Shown here piece after piece: positions 33,801-48,800 of a stretch of 64,000 bases of DNA. The notes below the pieces were generated by a model. The model was given only the letters and a program-made list of their open reading frames with translations. It did not search any database and was not told the DNA's origin. This DNA comes from Smittia aterrima (taxonomy: Eukaryota > Arthropoda > Insecta > Diptera > Chironomidae): positions 12,524,854-12,588,853 of the forward strand of contig CP093830.1 in assembly GCA_033063855.1 (NCBI GenBank), written 5' to 3'. The number at the start of each line of letters is the position of its first letter. Positions within the stretch are counted from its first letter, which is position 1. The translations under genes and the position numbers were made by a program.

Positions 33801-36800
33801 AGCTGTAAGATACATATTCCGGACCTATCGAAAGTATTTTAATAGTGGTTGGCATTATTAAGGTTTTTTTTGGATACTTCACAAAAGCTTTAACTCGCAA
33901 TTTCTTAGGAAAAAAATTCGATTAAGATCGCAATCTAATCGAAATGCATTTAAAGTTCAATGCATTCGAAATTCAAGGCTGCTTTCTTGCAGATTAAAGT
34001 AACATTGACCTGGCAATCGATTTATTACTTAGAAGCTTATCACACTTTTTGGCGACAGTGCTAATTGGAAATCTAATAATCTAAGATAGTTTTAGAGATT
34101 TGAGTTTAGTCGAAAAGCTTTTTGTGTCTCAAGAACTAACTTTTAATCTCTCGCACGCTCGTCAAGTCTTTTCGAAATTTTCCAATTTTCTTGCTGGATA
34201 TTTCAAGTACTTTCCAGTAGGAGCTCTTATCAGTAGAGACTCTAATTGAAAAGTAATTTCTGTCATTTTAAGCTTAGTTGGCCATTAACGAGTTATGGCT
34301 CCCAATTGAGAATGATTGATGGGTTTTTGATTGATTTTTCACATACGATTTATTAATTCGAGGACCAATCACCCAGACGGTGGCAGTAAAGTACTATCAA
34401 GCTATCGACAGCAATTATCAAAAACTCTTCTCTTGTCGTCGAAGAGTTTCTGTTCGATGTAAGAAGAGAGTTGTGATTGCAGTTATCAGTTGATTTGAGT
34501 TGTTCCCTTTGTGTCAACTTCTAATTAAAGTAATTATGCGATAGCGGTCTGATGAGTGGATGTTTAAATTTAAAAGTAATCTGCTTTGTTCATGGCCTGA
34601 ATTGAGATTGCAATCGAATCATAAGTGAAATCCGACGCAACTCTTTGTGACATCTTCTGTGATTTTCTTTTATGTCTCCAATTATTTATTTATTTTTATC
34701 TTTCAGGAACAATGAGAAGCGAAAGGAGAAGTCTCGCGATGCTGCGAGATGTCGTAGGTCGAAGGAAACTGAAATATTCACAGAGCTTGCCAGTTTCTTG
34801 CCGTTGAAAACGGAAGAAGTTGATCATCTCGACAAAGCATCGGTAATGCGATTATCGATTTCTTACCTTAAAGTGCGCAACATGCTCGAACTGTGTAAGT
34901 TTCAACTGTCGATAAGATTTCAAAGAAAACTTTCATCTTATCTTCTCGTTAAACATCTCTTTTAGTTCCAAAAATAAAGAACATGGACCTGCCTCTTGAT
35001 GACGTAACGAAACCTGATGATGAGGAAGAGAAAGAAGAAAAATCGCAAGTTTTGTCTAAGTACGTTGACGAGGAAAATCTTGCTCTGCTGGCCTTGGACG
35101 GGTTCTTGCTCGTGCTCAGTGATGAAGGCGACATAACATACGTTTCCGAGAATATAAGCGATATTTTGGGTCTGGCAAAGGTGAGACAATAATTCGTCAT
35201 GATTGAACGGTCGTTCTAATTGACATTTTCAGATTGACTTGATGGGTCAACCGATTTGGGACTACACTCATGCTTGCGATCATGACGAACTTCGAGAGAC
35301 ATTGAATGGCAGGAAGACGGCTCCGTCTGAAGTTCTAAGTGGATCGAAGAATGCCGATTTCAAACCGTTAATGCATCGAGACATTTCTATCAGATTAAAG
35401 TGCACGTTAACAAAGAGCGGTCGGTTTGTGAACATCAAGAGCGCTGCTTACAAGGTAAACAAAGAGCAAGCGAAGCAAGGACAGTTTTAATATAAGTTTC
35501 TTTACTTTGCAGGTGATTCACTTGACAGGACACATTGTCTTCAATGACGAGGGATATCGTCAATTGGTGGCCATTGGACAACCCTTAGCGCATCCTTCGA
35601 ATATCGAAGTTCCTTTGGGTTCGAGCACCTTTTTGACCAAACATACACTCGACATGAAGTTCAGCTTTGTTGACAGCCCAAAGTAAGATTTGAAGACATC
35701 TTGAAAATTTAAGGGAAACATTCTTAAGTTTGATTTTTGCAGAATGTTTGAGTTGTTGGGCTACAAGCCAGAGCACTTACTTGGAAAGTCGCTGTATGAT
35801 TATCATCACGGAAACGATTCCGAAAGCTTGATGACAAGCTTCAAGTGCCGTGAGTTTTTTTATATTTTCCTTTTTTCTAATAATAGAATGTTAAGTTGTC
35901 ATGAGTTAAGCGACTAATCCTTGAACTTTTCTGAAAACCTGTGAGTGACCGTATATTTGATCTTGAAATATATTTAAGTGGCAAATAAAAATTTATTTCC
36001 TCTTTGACGATAAATCTTCAAAAATAAGAAACACAAAAAAACTTTTTTCTGTTTTCCTAGAAAATTTTTTTGTGTTTCAAAAAATAAAAAAAGTAAAACT
36101 CATTTTGACGCAATGGTCTCCACGATTACCGAACCAAACACTTATTAATTACCTTCATCACAATACATCATCTCGTATTGCGAGGTTTCTGATTTTCTCG
36201 CGTAATTTATTCATTGTTTGGTGGAAAAGTGAGAAATCCCTTTTGAAAATAAATCCACAATTTGTATTCAGAGGAATTTCGTTACTTCGTGAAAAATTGA
36301 TTCAAAACTCGTCAGCTCTGAATGTTATAGTAGCGACAGTAAATATTTCAAACGAAGAATTCACCTTTTCTTTAAACTTTCCGTTGAACAAAGAATGTTC
36401 AACGTCAACAACTCACAATTCTCTCGACGAACGACCTGCGATTTAATTCCTGACGTTCTTCATGAACTCTTCTCCATTCAAACTTCATCTCCCACGTAAC
36501 AGAAGCTGATGTTGTTTTACTTCCAAGCTGCTGATTTGAAACATAAATACCGTATTTTAATGGATGGAGAGTGCAAAGCTCCGAGTTTGTTTTGCTTCGA
36601 GCTTAATGAACTTCTCAATGGCAGCTGCACACGATGCAGAGCTTTAAAAGAGAGTAAATAAATTAAAATTTACGATTTCAGTGCTCTACATGAGTGTGGG
36701 AAGCCAAATCTTGTTCAGCATAAAATCTCGAAAGCATTCTCTTTGATATTTCGAGCTGATTATGATCGACTAACAAACGAAACTTGAAACTTTTGCTCCA

Positions 36801-39800
36801 AACATTTGAGCAAGTCGAGAAATATAAATGCGAGAGCTTGGCAACGACTCAGAATTTTCTTTGTGGAAATTTTATCTTTTTCACTTTGAGAAAAATGTTT
36901 CATCGATCACGATCAGCAAAAATAGAAAAAATCTCGTGAGAAATTTAAGAAATTTCTCCGAAAATTTGTTTACAATTGGCACGTTTCATTTTATTACCGG
37001 CGCTCAAGCTGACGATGCTCAATGTCACAAAGAGCGCGATTATTTATTTACATAAAATGTGATCAAAAGATAAAAAATTTATCGTTTCAAGAGAGAGAAC
37101 TTTGACCGAATAGCAAGTATCACGTTACTCGCTTCAGGACTTAACGACATCGTTGTCATCATTAAACGGAAGCATAATTAGAAGTTATGATGATGCACCT
37201 TTTCGATAATATTTTTTATTATGATGGAAAACATCTCTAGTGGATAGAGAACATCTCTTAGACACGACAACGTAGAAAGTTCACGAAATAAATGTTTGAA
37301 GAGCGTCAAAACTCTAAAGCTTCGATCGATAAAGTTAACTTGAGCTCATTTTTGTCGCTTATCCTCTTCATTTCCGCGAAATAAATTTCGTTTTCGTTCT
37401 CAAAGCCTAGAAACCACAAAAGCGTTCAATTTAACAGCACAGTAAACTCTCGATTAAGGAAAACTTTTCGCAAATCGCCCTTAATTGAGCACAATCCGTT
37501 TCAATCAACATCCCACGGGCAAACTTCCTTTTAAAATCACAAAACTTTTCTCCACAATCTCGCTCAATAAAAACTTTTCCCTGAACTCAATTCTCAGTCC
37601 ATCCACCCGATTTGAAAGACTGCTGCACCGCGTGCAACTTGCACTTTTATGTCAGCAGGAGAAGGGAAAAGTGAAATTGAAATTCTTTGCTCTAACGCCA
37701 GCGGAGCGTTTTCTTTTTCCCTTGCTTCGACTTCAGTTTTTTATCGGGAGTTTTCATCTTCAGTTCAGCTGCTTTATTTCCTTCATGAAAGTGCAGTTTA
37801 ATGCTCTTCTTCGTAGCAATTTGTTTTCAAGGAAAAACGTTTCAAACTTTAATGAATTCCGATAATCTTTGATCGAAATGTTTTTATTGGCTTACTCATT
37901 AATCGTTATCGCTTTTAACGTTTCTTCGAAAAGCAATTAGCTCGAATCTAATTTCTTCTCATTCAACTATTTTCAGTAATCAGCAAAGGACAAACAGAAA
38001 CGAACCGCTACCGCTTCTTGGCACGGAACGGCGGATACGTTTGGATCGTAACCCAGGCGACTGTCGTTTTTGACAAACAGAAGCCGCAAAGCGTCGTCTG
38101 TGTTAACTATGTCATAAGGTGAGTCCGCTAAAACTTTTCTTTATTCGAATTGAAAACGCGATTGAATTGTGTCATACTCTCTCCATGCTGCAAAACAAAT
38201 CTATTTCAACGCTCGTGAACTAAATCAGTCAAAATCACGAGCGTTGAAAAATTCATTTCAACAAAGAGCTTCTCGCCTCGACGAATTAAAAGCGAATGCT
38301 TTCTTAAGACACAAAAGCTCTTTGATTGCTTACGACAAAAGATTTTATCGTAGGTTGCTGATCCTTTACGGGCTTTTCAAAGGGGCTAAAAGTGGCTTCC
38401 TCTTGCACATAAAAGTAAAACCTCGACGTGCTTAATAAGTTGCTTGCAAAACCATGCCCGAAGTAAAATTAAAGCTTTAATCCAAATTCTTAAAGCTGGT
38501 TTTGTTCTATGACAACCCAGCTTTGATGAAAAATGTATTACGAAATGCAAGTTGACTAGAACTGACATACGAAACGCGATGGAATGATTCTGCGAAGAAG
38601 ATTTTCCTCGAATAATTTACGACGAACCTTTTCCCATCTAAAACAGAAAATTTGTTCGATTCCGTCAAGCTGAAGAATCTCTCTACGCATGTTGATGTAA
38701 GCTCTCGAGTTTCTTTTCATAAAATATTGAAGTTTCAAGTTTCTTCAGGACGTTTGCCTCCTGCTGAGAGTGAATGGCTTTTAAGGTGGAAAGAGCTTTC
38801 GACTTTCCGCAATCCGAGTCATAAAAGTAATTAAGATTCTCTCGGTTTCAAAAGTTTTCTTGAACTCTCAATTCGAACTCCCTCAACGTTGCAATAAGCT
38901 CAACTTATAATTGAAGAGAAATCACTTTTCTCTCACTCGCTAAATACTCGAAACTTTTTAAAAATTCAACATCTCATTAACGAGAGTTTTCACCTTAGTT
39001 AAGCTGCGATTTGTAGAATGAGGGCAAACTTTTAGTTAACATGTTCACTCTTTTTCGCTTTTTATGAAACTTTAATCTCCTCATGTGTTGCATTATTGAT
39101 ATTGCGCAATTTGAAAGCTTTTTCTTGCAATTCGCAATTTGTTTCCATCCCATTAACTTCTAATTGATTCTTATGGCTTCATTGCGAGTCTCTCCTCGAC
39201 ATTAAATGTTATATTTTATTGACATCGCGCCATTGTTTAGTTACCACCTGGAATTAATTATGTTCGAGCAACGCCTAATCTCCCAATATTTCGACGTAAC
39301 GTACAATTTTCCTGTCGCACTTCTCATTCACGTGTCGTGTTTCATCGAAATTAACGGTTGCTTGTATCGGATTGAAAGGAGAACTGAAATATTTATTTGA
39401 ATATCGCCGTGGGGATGAAGAGGAACAGTAAGAGCTTATTGTCGTCTCGTGATACTTTGTTTCGTGTTCTACGATGCTTCTGCTTGATGAATGAAACTGA
39501 TACCGAATCCAATTTGAGAATTTGCCGTTTGTTGACTGATATAAAGAATAATAAGCGCGAAAACAATTCTCGAAGAGTGAAAGTTGTTTAATTTTCTCAA
39601 ATTGCTTCTCAATTGGATTTTACAATGTGAAGTGTTTTTGAGCGATTCCATCATTTTGATTTGAATCTTTTGCAAAGCTCAGAAGCTCAGATCTTTCTTC
39701 CTCTCCATTAACTTCATAAGCTTTTCCTTTTCGACTTTAATTTATTCCTCCAATCCACTCGATTAGGCAGAACTCTGTCAATTAGTAAGCAGAAAATTCA

Positions 39801-42800
39801 CGACGATCAACACGAACATGCATTTACCTAATTTGCGATGTTTCATCATTTTCCTCGAGGGATGTAACATTCTGTGAAGCAATTTGAAAAGTAAATCAGA
39901 GTCAAAAGCTGCTTAACGATGCTCTCTCTCGCACAACGCAGTTGATTTCGTGATTGAAAGAACACCTTTCGGCAAGAAGCTTAGCTCGTTTCATTAGAAT
40001 TTCAATTGTTTGTCAGGCTTTCCTTCGTTTGAAGGACAGAAGCTCGAGAAAAAAGAGCAAATTGCTAGAGAAAAGTTATCCTGAGAATGAAAACGACTAC
40101 GTGACTGTCAGATGCTTTCGCTTTCGTTGGTATTGCGTTGCTTTATTGTTTTGCTCGAACTCGAGCTTTCGATTGTGTTGGTTCACGTGTCTAAAAGCTT
40201 TTCGGTAGAACTATTCTTACTCTCGCCCCCGCAATTCATTTCCTGTGTGTTGGAATTGAAAGATGTGTTCGTGAGGCTGTCCTTACTCTAATGCCTTCAT
40301 CGCTTGTTTTATCGCTCAGACAGAGAAATTCCTCTTTATTCGTTCTTGTTTTGGGTTGATTCAATAAAAGCTTCGATGAATAAATTTCTATAAAGCTTCA
40401 GGCGACCGTAAAAGTTTATTGCATCATTTCAAAAGTGTTTTTACGTCGCAGCCAGCGCTGCGTGTCGTTCAACTAAATTCGCATTAAAGTCCCAGCGCCC
40501 AAAGCGACCTTGAAGATCCTTCTTCTTCATCAGAGAATTGCTTTCCTTCCCTTTTCGTTGTAACACACATTTTCGAAGCTGTGTTTCCTCGTACGAGATA
40601 AGCCATCAGCTGTGCGTATCTTTGTGTTTTCGGGCTTGGTCTTGATCATTGATTCAACCTTTTTTTTCTTTTTTTCCTTCACACATCCGAGATTGTCACT
40701 TCAGTTCAAGTTTAGTCCTTCAATGAAACAACAGAAACAAGTTGATTCTTGCTGACGCGTGAAAATCGCAACAAGCTAAACACCACAAGAGAATTGTAAT
40801 TGTCGACAGAAGCAAAAAGTTGTTGCTAATTGATAAATCGTGCTAAGCTGATAATTTACGAGTTGACTTAATAATTATCGATTTCTTTCGTCGATCTGAG
40901 AATTGTTGACAAAACTTAATTGAAAGTGTCAGAAGTAAGCCTCGAGGGAAGTTGTTTGGTAAATAACTTCAAACAGCCCTAAGCTGTTAACGGTTTTACA
41001 ACGATAACTTCAAATGAACTCATTGAGATAACTTCAAGACAATTTCGATTATCATAAACTTTTCCTTGTCATTTGTTGTTGCTTGTTGATTCAAGTGAAA
41101 GGACGTTGTCAGAGTGTTTGATGTCATTAGTGAAAGGAAGAAAAATATTGTGAAAGTCCATCCTCGAAGAGCTTTCACGCCGCACGAGCCTCTGTCAATC
41201 GTAAAAATAAACGTTTTTTAGTTCTGGGAGTTTGGGGATATTTCTCTTTTTCGGAAGTTCAAGGTCGCCTCCCAAGGCCGCTCCGTTTTGAGAATGTATC
41301 GTCGCAGTGTGTGCGTAAAGAAATGAGAAAAGCGAGAGCTTCCATCCAAATCCATTTGTGTTTGTGCGAAGCTTTCTTCCTGAAAGTGATTTCGTACCGT
41401 GGGAATTTAATTTGATTTGTTGGTGTTCGTGTAGGGGCTACAAACGAAAGTGAAAGCTTTAAATGGGAAATGTAATTGACACGTGTTGGCAGCATAAGAA
41501 GAATTAAATTGCGTAGCAGTCTCAATGAAGTGAAGTCGCTAAAATTGAGAATCAACGCAATGCCAAGGGAATCCCATTGACAATAACAAACGCTAAATAA
41601 TCTTGGCAGTATTAATAGACTTGTGAAAGATAAAAATAAAAGCTGCTGATTCAATTATGGTTGCTAGTAGCTGATGAGTTTCGATATAAAAAAATCTTTG
41701 GCTTTGAAATTTTTGAAAGAAAGATTAACAAGATGAATTCTCTCATCGTCTCTTTCTCTTCTTGTTACGTAACCACGACGAGTTCTACGCAGTTGATTTC
41801 CTTCACTCTCGAAAATAGTATTTGCAAACAATGTTTTATTGGCAAAACGTTTTTTATTGAACGCAATTATTTAATCTTCGAGCGCACTGTGATTTCAAGT
41901 GCGAAATTATCAACAATTTAAGGCAATTAAGTTGATTTCTTGATGTTAGCTTCTTGCCATATTAGCTGAGCGAAACTTTATGTCTCCAATCATAATCGTG
42001 ACAAATGTCTTCTTCAATCACGTTTAGCCTTGACCGCGAATTCGCGTGCAAGCTAGAGTCAAAAACTTAGCGAGCGCGAAAACAATTTTTTTTGACGAGA
42101 AGTCTTTTGGCAACAAGCGGCTGCCGTTGTGGCTCGAGACTCATCATATTTTTAGAATAAAATAGAATTTGTTTTCGGGTTTGGTACTTTTTACGAAGTT
42201 TTGCGAACAGATCATGCAATTTACGACTCTGTGTCCAACACGCGTGATATTGACGAGTCATGAGGAGACTTCTGGCTTAAACACGAGGATGAGAGGCGCG
42301 TGAAACAACAGAATTCCGGTCAGCTGATGAAAGCTTGTTAAATCTATTTCGAGATAATATCGAAGGGAAATAATTTATTGAATATCCGATGGACTACGAA
42401 AGGGAATTGACCGAAATCGATCCAAAAATTCATTGCGCAATAAGACCGAAAGTTTCCGGAAGCTTCTGTAACATTTCATGCATTTTCAGTTTCACATTCA
42501 TTTTGTAATCTTACGTCAGAAGCGTGAAGAATTTTCCATGAAATGTTCACGAGAAAATGTTGTTAATCTCACTAATTGAATGAAGACCCAGAATGATAAT
42601 GAAATCAAAAGGAAACATTATCAGTTAGCACAGAAATAAAACTCTGACCTGCCCACAAACATTTTTTATGGAGCTTCAAAATAGAACGGAGTTGAACGAG
42701 ACATCTCGATCTCTTCTTACTTACAATCAACAACATAACAATCTTTCGATTACGTATCTCGGCTGGCATTGACGTTCACCAGATTTATAATCAAATCATA

Positions 42801-45800
42801 AATAAAATGTCACGACCTTAATTTATGTGCGTACGGGAATTGAGCTTGAGAAAACAGTTGAAAGTCTCAATTGATTGATCTACTCGATGCATTTATGCGA
42901 GAAAAGTTGCTAGAGTTTTATTAACAGCTCTCTACAATGATGTGCGGAAATTCACGTAGCTTGTTGATTGAATAATAAATTAATATGCAACAAAAAAACA
43001 CTGAGAGAGAGATCACGTGTCGAGCTAGTCTTTCAAACATGTGACGACTAACGAGGCCCGAAGCATTTGAAATGATTCATCTGTCGAAACGAGACCGCAA
43101 ATGTCAACACCATTCTTCATTCGAAATTTTTGAAGAGTCTCGAATTGCAGCCCTGATCTCAATCAACAAAATGCATCGATGAATCGAAATCTTGCGCTTT
43201 GTTGTTTTATTTTCTTTTCAGTTTTTAGTTCTACTCTCCGCCTACATTCATTGAAAACCTCAGAAAGTAATCAATTAGCAAAACTCTAAAGTCGTCACAT
43301 GACTCGGGACAAAGTTTAATGTGTAAAGAAATACAAATGAAACTCGACAACATGATGAATATAAGTTGTGAAGTCAATTCTAGAAAGTTTTGTGTGTGAC
43401 TTGATGGGCTTAAGTAAGATTGAGTTTTATTATTTGAGAAGAAAAAATATTTCGGGAAGGCAAATGAGTTTTAAATTTACTCAGCGAGCTTTTATTTGCT
43501 TCTGCCAAACTACCACAACTCGCATCAAGTAACTTGCATACAAAGTCAAATGACAACGATAAAATTTCATAGGAAAACCTTCTCGAAAAGCCATAAAGCA
43601 CTCGAAGATCGCGACAGAATCTCAATTTATTTTATCACTCATGAGGATAATAAAAAGAAAGCGCGAATGAGAGTGGCAGAGCTGTTAGAAGATAGACAGT
43701 TGACTTTAGATGGATTTCCTTGATCGAAGCGAAAGCAGTCAAGCGGACAATCAAGTGTGATAAGCGCCATTCGACTCACTCACACGTGCTGCTAATGCTG
43801 ATTATTTATTTATTAATTTCTGCGCTCCTACCCTCATCTTCTCGACCTTCACTGAATGAAGAATGAATTGCTCTTAATAAGTAGCAATGACGAATTCTCC
43901 ATTTCATAAGCTAACAGCAACATTGTCCAACATTCTCGTAAATGAAAGAATCAAGAATCTCATCATGACTTTGATTTCTTCCTTCACCACTTGTTTCGAC
44001 AGAGTTTTTTTTATGGAGTTGCGGTTTGTGTACTCGTTTCGATCAGACGAGCAAAAAGAATCGAGCGAGACTTCAATTGTCAGTAAGAACTCGAAAATAA
44101 AAGAATTGCACAACGATGATGTAATGTGGCGAATCCAACGAAAGGAAATTCTCGTTGCTTTGATTGTGTGCGCGAATGTTTACATCGTTTTCGAGAATGA
44201 GAGAACTGCTGATGTCTTATCAGTTTGCGAAGATATTTGCAAAAAGCGAACCTCATCAAAAATGCTGCGACAATAAACGAGACTTTAGATTTGTCTTCTT
44301 CCACTCGATTTTCGTCGAAGCCGCTGTCACCCTCATAAAGTTATCCAATTAGATTTTTTTTTCATTCATTCATTTCCCTCTCGTTTGATTCGAAGCCTCA
44401 TCACGTACAGCTCCTCAAGGAATCAAGCAATGAAGCCAAAATAAATATTGCTACTGCTTCGGCTTCTGGCGAGTTTGACGAGGGAAAAACTGAAAGTAAA
44501 TGAAAGTTTGCTGCCAAAAGTTTTCCTCTTGGCATTCCGTGACGTCACGAATTTTCACGAGAGAGAAAATCCTTTTGAGAGAATGAGAGAGAGTGGAACA
44601 TTACAAGCGCATGGAAAGTTACATCGCAACACAAATTCGTGTGTTTGTTGGGTGTAAAGTGAAGGAAGCGCTGTTCAAAGCGGCGAGAAGAAAAAAATTG
44701 GTTCGTTTGTGTGAGCGAGAGAATCTAAACTTTTAGTTTCGTTGTATTTCGCCTCCCGTTTTTCTTTCGTCGCCTTTCAGTTTGACTCGCAACTCGGAAC
44801 AACGCTGAACGCTAAAAGCGGAGAACTCAATATCCATAAAAAAAATAAGAAAAAAAAAGTTGGAGACAGAAGAAAAATCATTTTTCGGTGATTCTTCGTG
44901 AGAAGTTTTGACTGAAATTGAGTTAGCAAAATTTATTCAAGCAGTGATCGAAGATAGCGGAAGATAACCAAAAAGTTGATAAAAAATTTAGCCGAAAAAG
45001 TAAATAACTCAATTGAGGATTTTTTTTCTTAATCAAATCGTAACTTTTGTTATCAAGTAAACTTCGCAGTGAAAAATATCATCGAAGGAAAAGCTTTGAT
45101 CAAAAGAAAAACTCGTCGATTACATAATTTGAATTTAAATCAAGCTGAATTGAACAGAATCAGACTTAATTACGTCGCGTTCAGCATCGTTCGACGTCTT
45201 TTTTCCTCGAGCTATTTAAATAAAAATATTGAAACGTCAGTGGAAGCGACAACAACAACTTTTTGAATAGTTTTTTTTCGTGCACCTTGTTTGTACACAT
45301 TTTGCATTCTGTTGTTACACAATTCTCGTTCGCCCTTTGACGTTTTGCAAAAATATCTTTACAAATACATCAAAAATATTTAATTTCGTTCTGCGAGGCT
45401 CATAACCATTATTTAATGTGCTTCGACGAAAGAAAGCTGAAAAGAGAGTGAAAAAAGTGTTGTTGGCGAAAAAACAAGATTTGTTGAAAGCAAAACCGAA
45501 TTAAACTTGATTGGTATCAATTTATTCATATGTGACATGAGAATGGGGGAACGCGTGAGAGGATCTTGACATCGAGGGGGATACAGAAACGAAATAGATA
45601 ATCGTTTCAATCAAGTGAACCCTCAACTTGACCCACTCGCTCGTTTGATGGTCGATGACTTGTCGATTAGTTGTCGAAACTTTTCCCATCAATTGCCTAG
45701 TTGCTACTTGATAAGGAAACCAAATGAATAATGTGCATGAGTTAATGGAAAAGAATTTATTTATGGATCGCTCTTATGTGCGTTAGAGGCGAGAGTGCAG

Positions 45801-48800
45801 ATCACTAAAAATAAAACAGAACTCTTGAGACACAAGCACTGCTTGTTGTTTGAAGCATAAGTGCACAGAGAAATAAGAATTGAGGAAATAAAACAATTAA
45901 GAGCAGCATCTTCCAGACTGTGGAGAGAGACAGACACAAATTATTATTTTACTTTATTTTTGAAAGCATTCCTTCGGTGATGTTTAAAACAGTGAAACAA
46001 AAAAGTGTCGCGATAACTTTTCCTCGTCGACTTCTCACTCGATGATAAATCGTCGAAGGAAAAGTCTAAGAAAAAATGTTTTTGTGCAATTCTAGTGGAA
46101 TAGAAAATGAACATGAAATATTATCGAGTGCTCAACTTGAAGCACAGCAAGAACTGTCTAAAGTCGTTGATCCAAATGCTGTAGGAGTTGCTACAAAGAG
46201 TGCTCCTGAAATTTCTGACAATAAAGTGACAAAAAGAGACAACATTGTGCTCGGACTCAGTGATTTGAAGCAGAAGAAAGTTGACGTCAAAGCCACTGTT
46301 GGACAAAATAAAAGTGTTGTCGTCGCCACTAAACCGACATCGGTCGAAACGAAGGAAATTGGCGAACGAATCACAATCAGTCCGATCAACACCATCAAAG
46401 TGAATAATTGTGAGATTGTCAACAATCGACAACCATCGCGATCTGTAACGTCCTCAATTTTTTCACTTCAATCGTTTCCGCCGAAAGTTGAGGCCGAGGA
46501 ACCAAAAACGCCGGAGATTTCTAAAGCGAAATCTAACAAGACACGTCCCCAATCGGTAACAGCGAAGATTTTTCGCCCCAACCCGCAAAACGTCACGTCG
46601 AGCATCTTTGCGCCACGCACCAAGGACATGAACAAGGGTTTCTTGATGTTTTCGGAGGACGAGTCAGGATTGACGAGTAAGTTGCCTTTGAGCTCTCAAT
46701 GAATTTTGACTTTTGCCAAGATTGAAAGAAAGTTTATTTTTTCTGAGGTTGGCAAGCTGATCAATCGTACGACGACAGTTTGTGAGAATCAAAACAATGC
46801 GCCATTGGCTGAGGTGCTAATTGCAAGAGACTTTTCACACATTAAAGCTTCGTTTCTCATTATAAGCCAGAAATCACTCGAGCATTTGCTGAAACTTCAC
46901 CTCTTGACCGATGCTAAATTGCTTTTTAACAAAGTTTCAATTGATAGTCAATTAACGAAATCTTTTAAATTGGAAGTTAGTCGACCGAAGCTACAAAAAA
47001 CAGAAAAGTCTCGAATCTAGTGTGAGCACATTGAATCAAATTCATAGACAACAAGTGCACTCTGATTATGTAAAACCCTTGATCGTGAAAAGAGAGGAAA
47101 AACACCGCACACACAATAGAGCTCAGAGGAAAAAATAAATTAAATTCATTCAAGTTTATAGTGGATTTTCCGTCTCTGATGCATTCCTTTGTGTTCGCTT
47201 CTGTTGTCGGATTAAAAATAGAACTTTATACCAGATTTGTAGATGATTGAATATCAATCCAAGTGAAACATAACTTCAGCTTGCAAATTAATCTTTAATG
47301 ACTGTGCGAGCTTGTAAATTATTTGTTGCAATCAGCGCTTAAAATGTAATTAGACTGACGAGATATTTCACTTCCTCGACAGCTCAAGGCTCGTCAACTA
47401 AACAGCTCTTCCTAGAGATTCTCATTCGTGCAAGCAAAATATTCGTTTTTTTGGCAAATTTCAAATTTTCTCTACGCTCATAAAATAATTCATAAAAAGC
47501 AAGAGTTACTTAACAGTAGTTCTTTTGTTCTAGTGCTGAAAGATGAACCAGATGACTTAACACATTTGGCACCGACAGCTGGAGACACGTGCATACCGCT
47601 CGATGAAACAGCTCCTTTCTTCTCTGACATGTTCGATGACTTCATTATCCCTGACAACTACAATGCGATGCTTACAGATGAGCTTAATTCGCTTGACAGC
47701 ACGTGCAGTAAAACGACGTCGAGCAGTTCGAGCAATGATCCATTCATCAACTATCGTGATGACTCAAACGACGTTTGTCACTCGCCGCACTTGTTGTCGC
47801 CAGGGCTTTCAAAGGTAAGAGAATCGAGAGGTCGATAAACTTTCGCGTTTAAGCATAAAGAGCTCATAAGTATTCGTCAAAACTAAAGATAATGTTCGCT
47901 TCGATCATCTCGAAAAGAAAAATTTAAAATTATATAACACTCTGTGGAATTTTCGCGACACTTTTCCTCCCCGAGCAGTAAACATGTTTTTCTGTCGAGT
48001 GAGTTCTGTCAAACAACTTTGTTGTCGAACAAAAGCGGGACTGAAACAGGTATCTCGAGGAATAAAAAGTGTTTGACGGATAAATTTAGAATCGCGGGAC
48101 TTAGTGATTTCGTCGCTTGTGATCAGAAGTGGGAACGAAAACTGATCAAGACTATAAATAGAGCCGGTTGTAAATAGTCTCCGATCTCACGTGCATCTGT
48201 GAAAAGTAATGCGCGATGTGGCATCGTACGATTTTTTTGCTGCTCTCTCTTTCGAAATAAGAAGAAGAATCCATTGAATGAACTCGACCGAAAAAAATTA
48301 CGTCAGAGAGTGTATTCGAGAGACGGCAACAACTCAATAATAAGCCGAGCGATGATAAGAATTTCTTATCAGCGGACCAATTCGATTTACGAGTGTAAAT
48401 GATGTTAATGCCGTGTGTAGAGTAATTCGATTGCAATTTATCGTAACAGTGACAATTATTTGTTATCAGTTTCATGCCACAATATCGTGAACGGCATAAT
48501 AGCTTTGACATGTGTTTTCATTAGATCATTTCCCACTGCTGAACCACATGCAAACACATTTTCGAAACGTGAGACAGCTGATAACAAACTGGTTAAAAAT
48601 ATTTGCTCCGATCTTAATCGCTCGCGTTTTCTAATTATAAGGGACAAAAAGGTTAAATTTACGCGTAGGCGGTAATATTTTATTTCTTTCGAAGCTGCGC
48701 TTCTTTTATTTTCTTTTTAAAGATAAATTTCATGTTGAGCACTAAGCTGCAATCGTGTTTTGACATTTTTATTAATGAGCTCTTTGTATCTTAATCGCAC

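Noticed and set aside
41259..41654. 131-codon minus-strand frame with a signal-peptide-like start in the 8-kb sima intron
   Set aside because: It starts at a non-ATG codon and the body has no domain; hydrophobic starts arise easily from this base composition.
46706..47020. 104-codon frame just after the sima exon ending 46676
   Set aside because: It lies in an intron with good splice sites either side that join in frame; the frame has no ATG start or HIF similarity.
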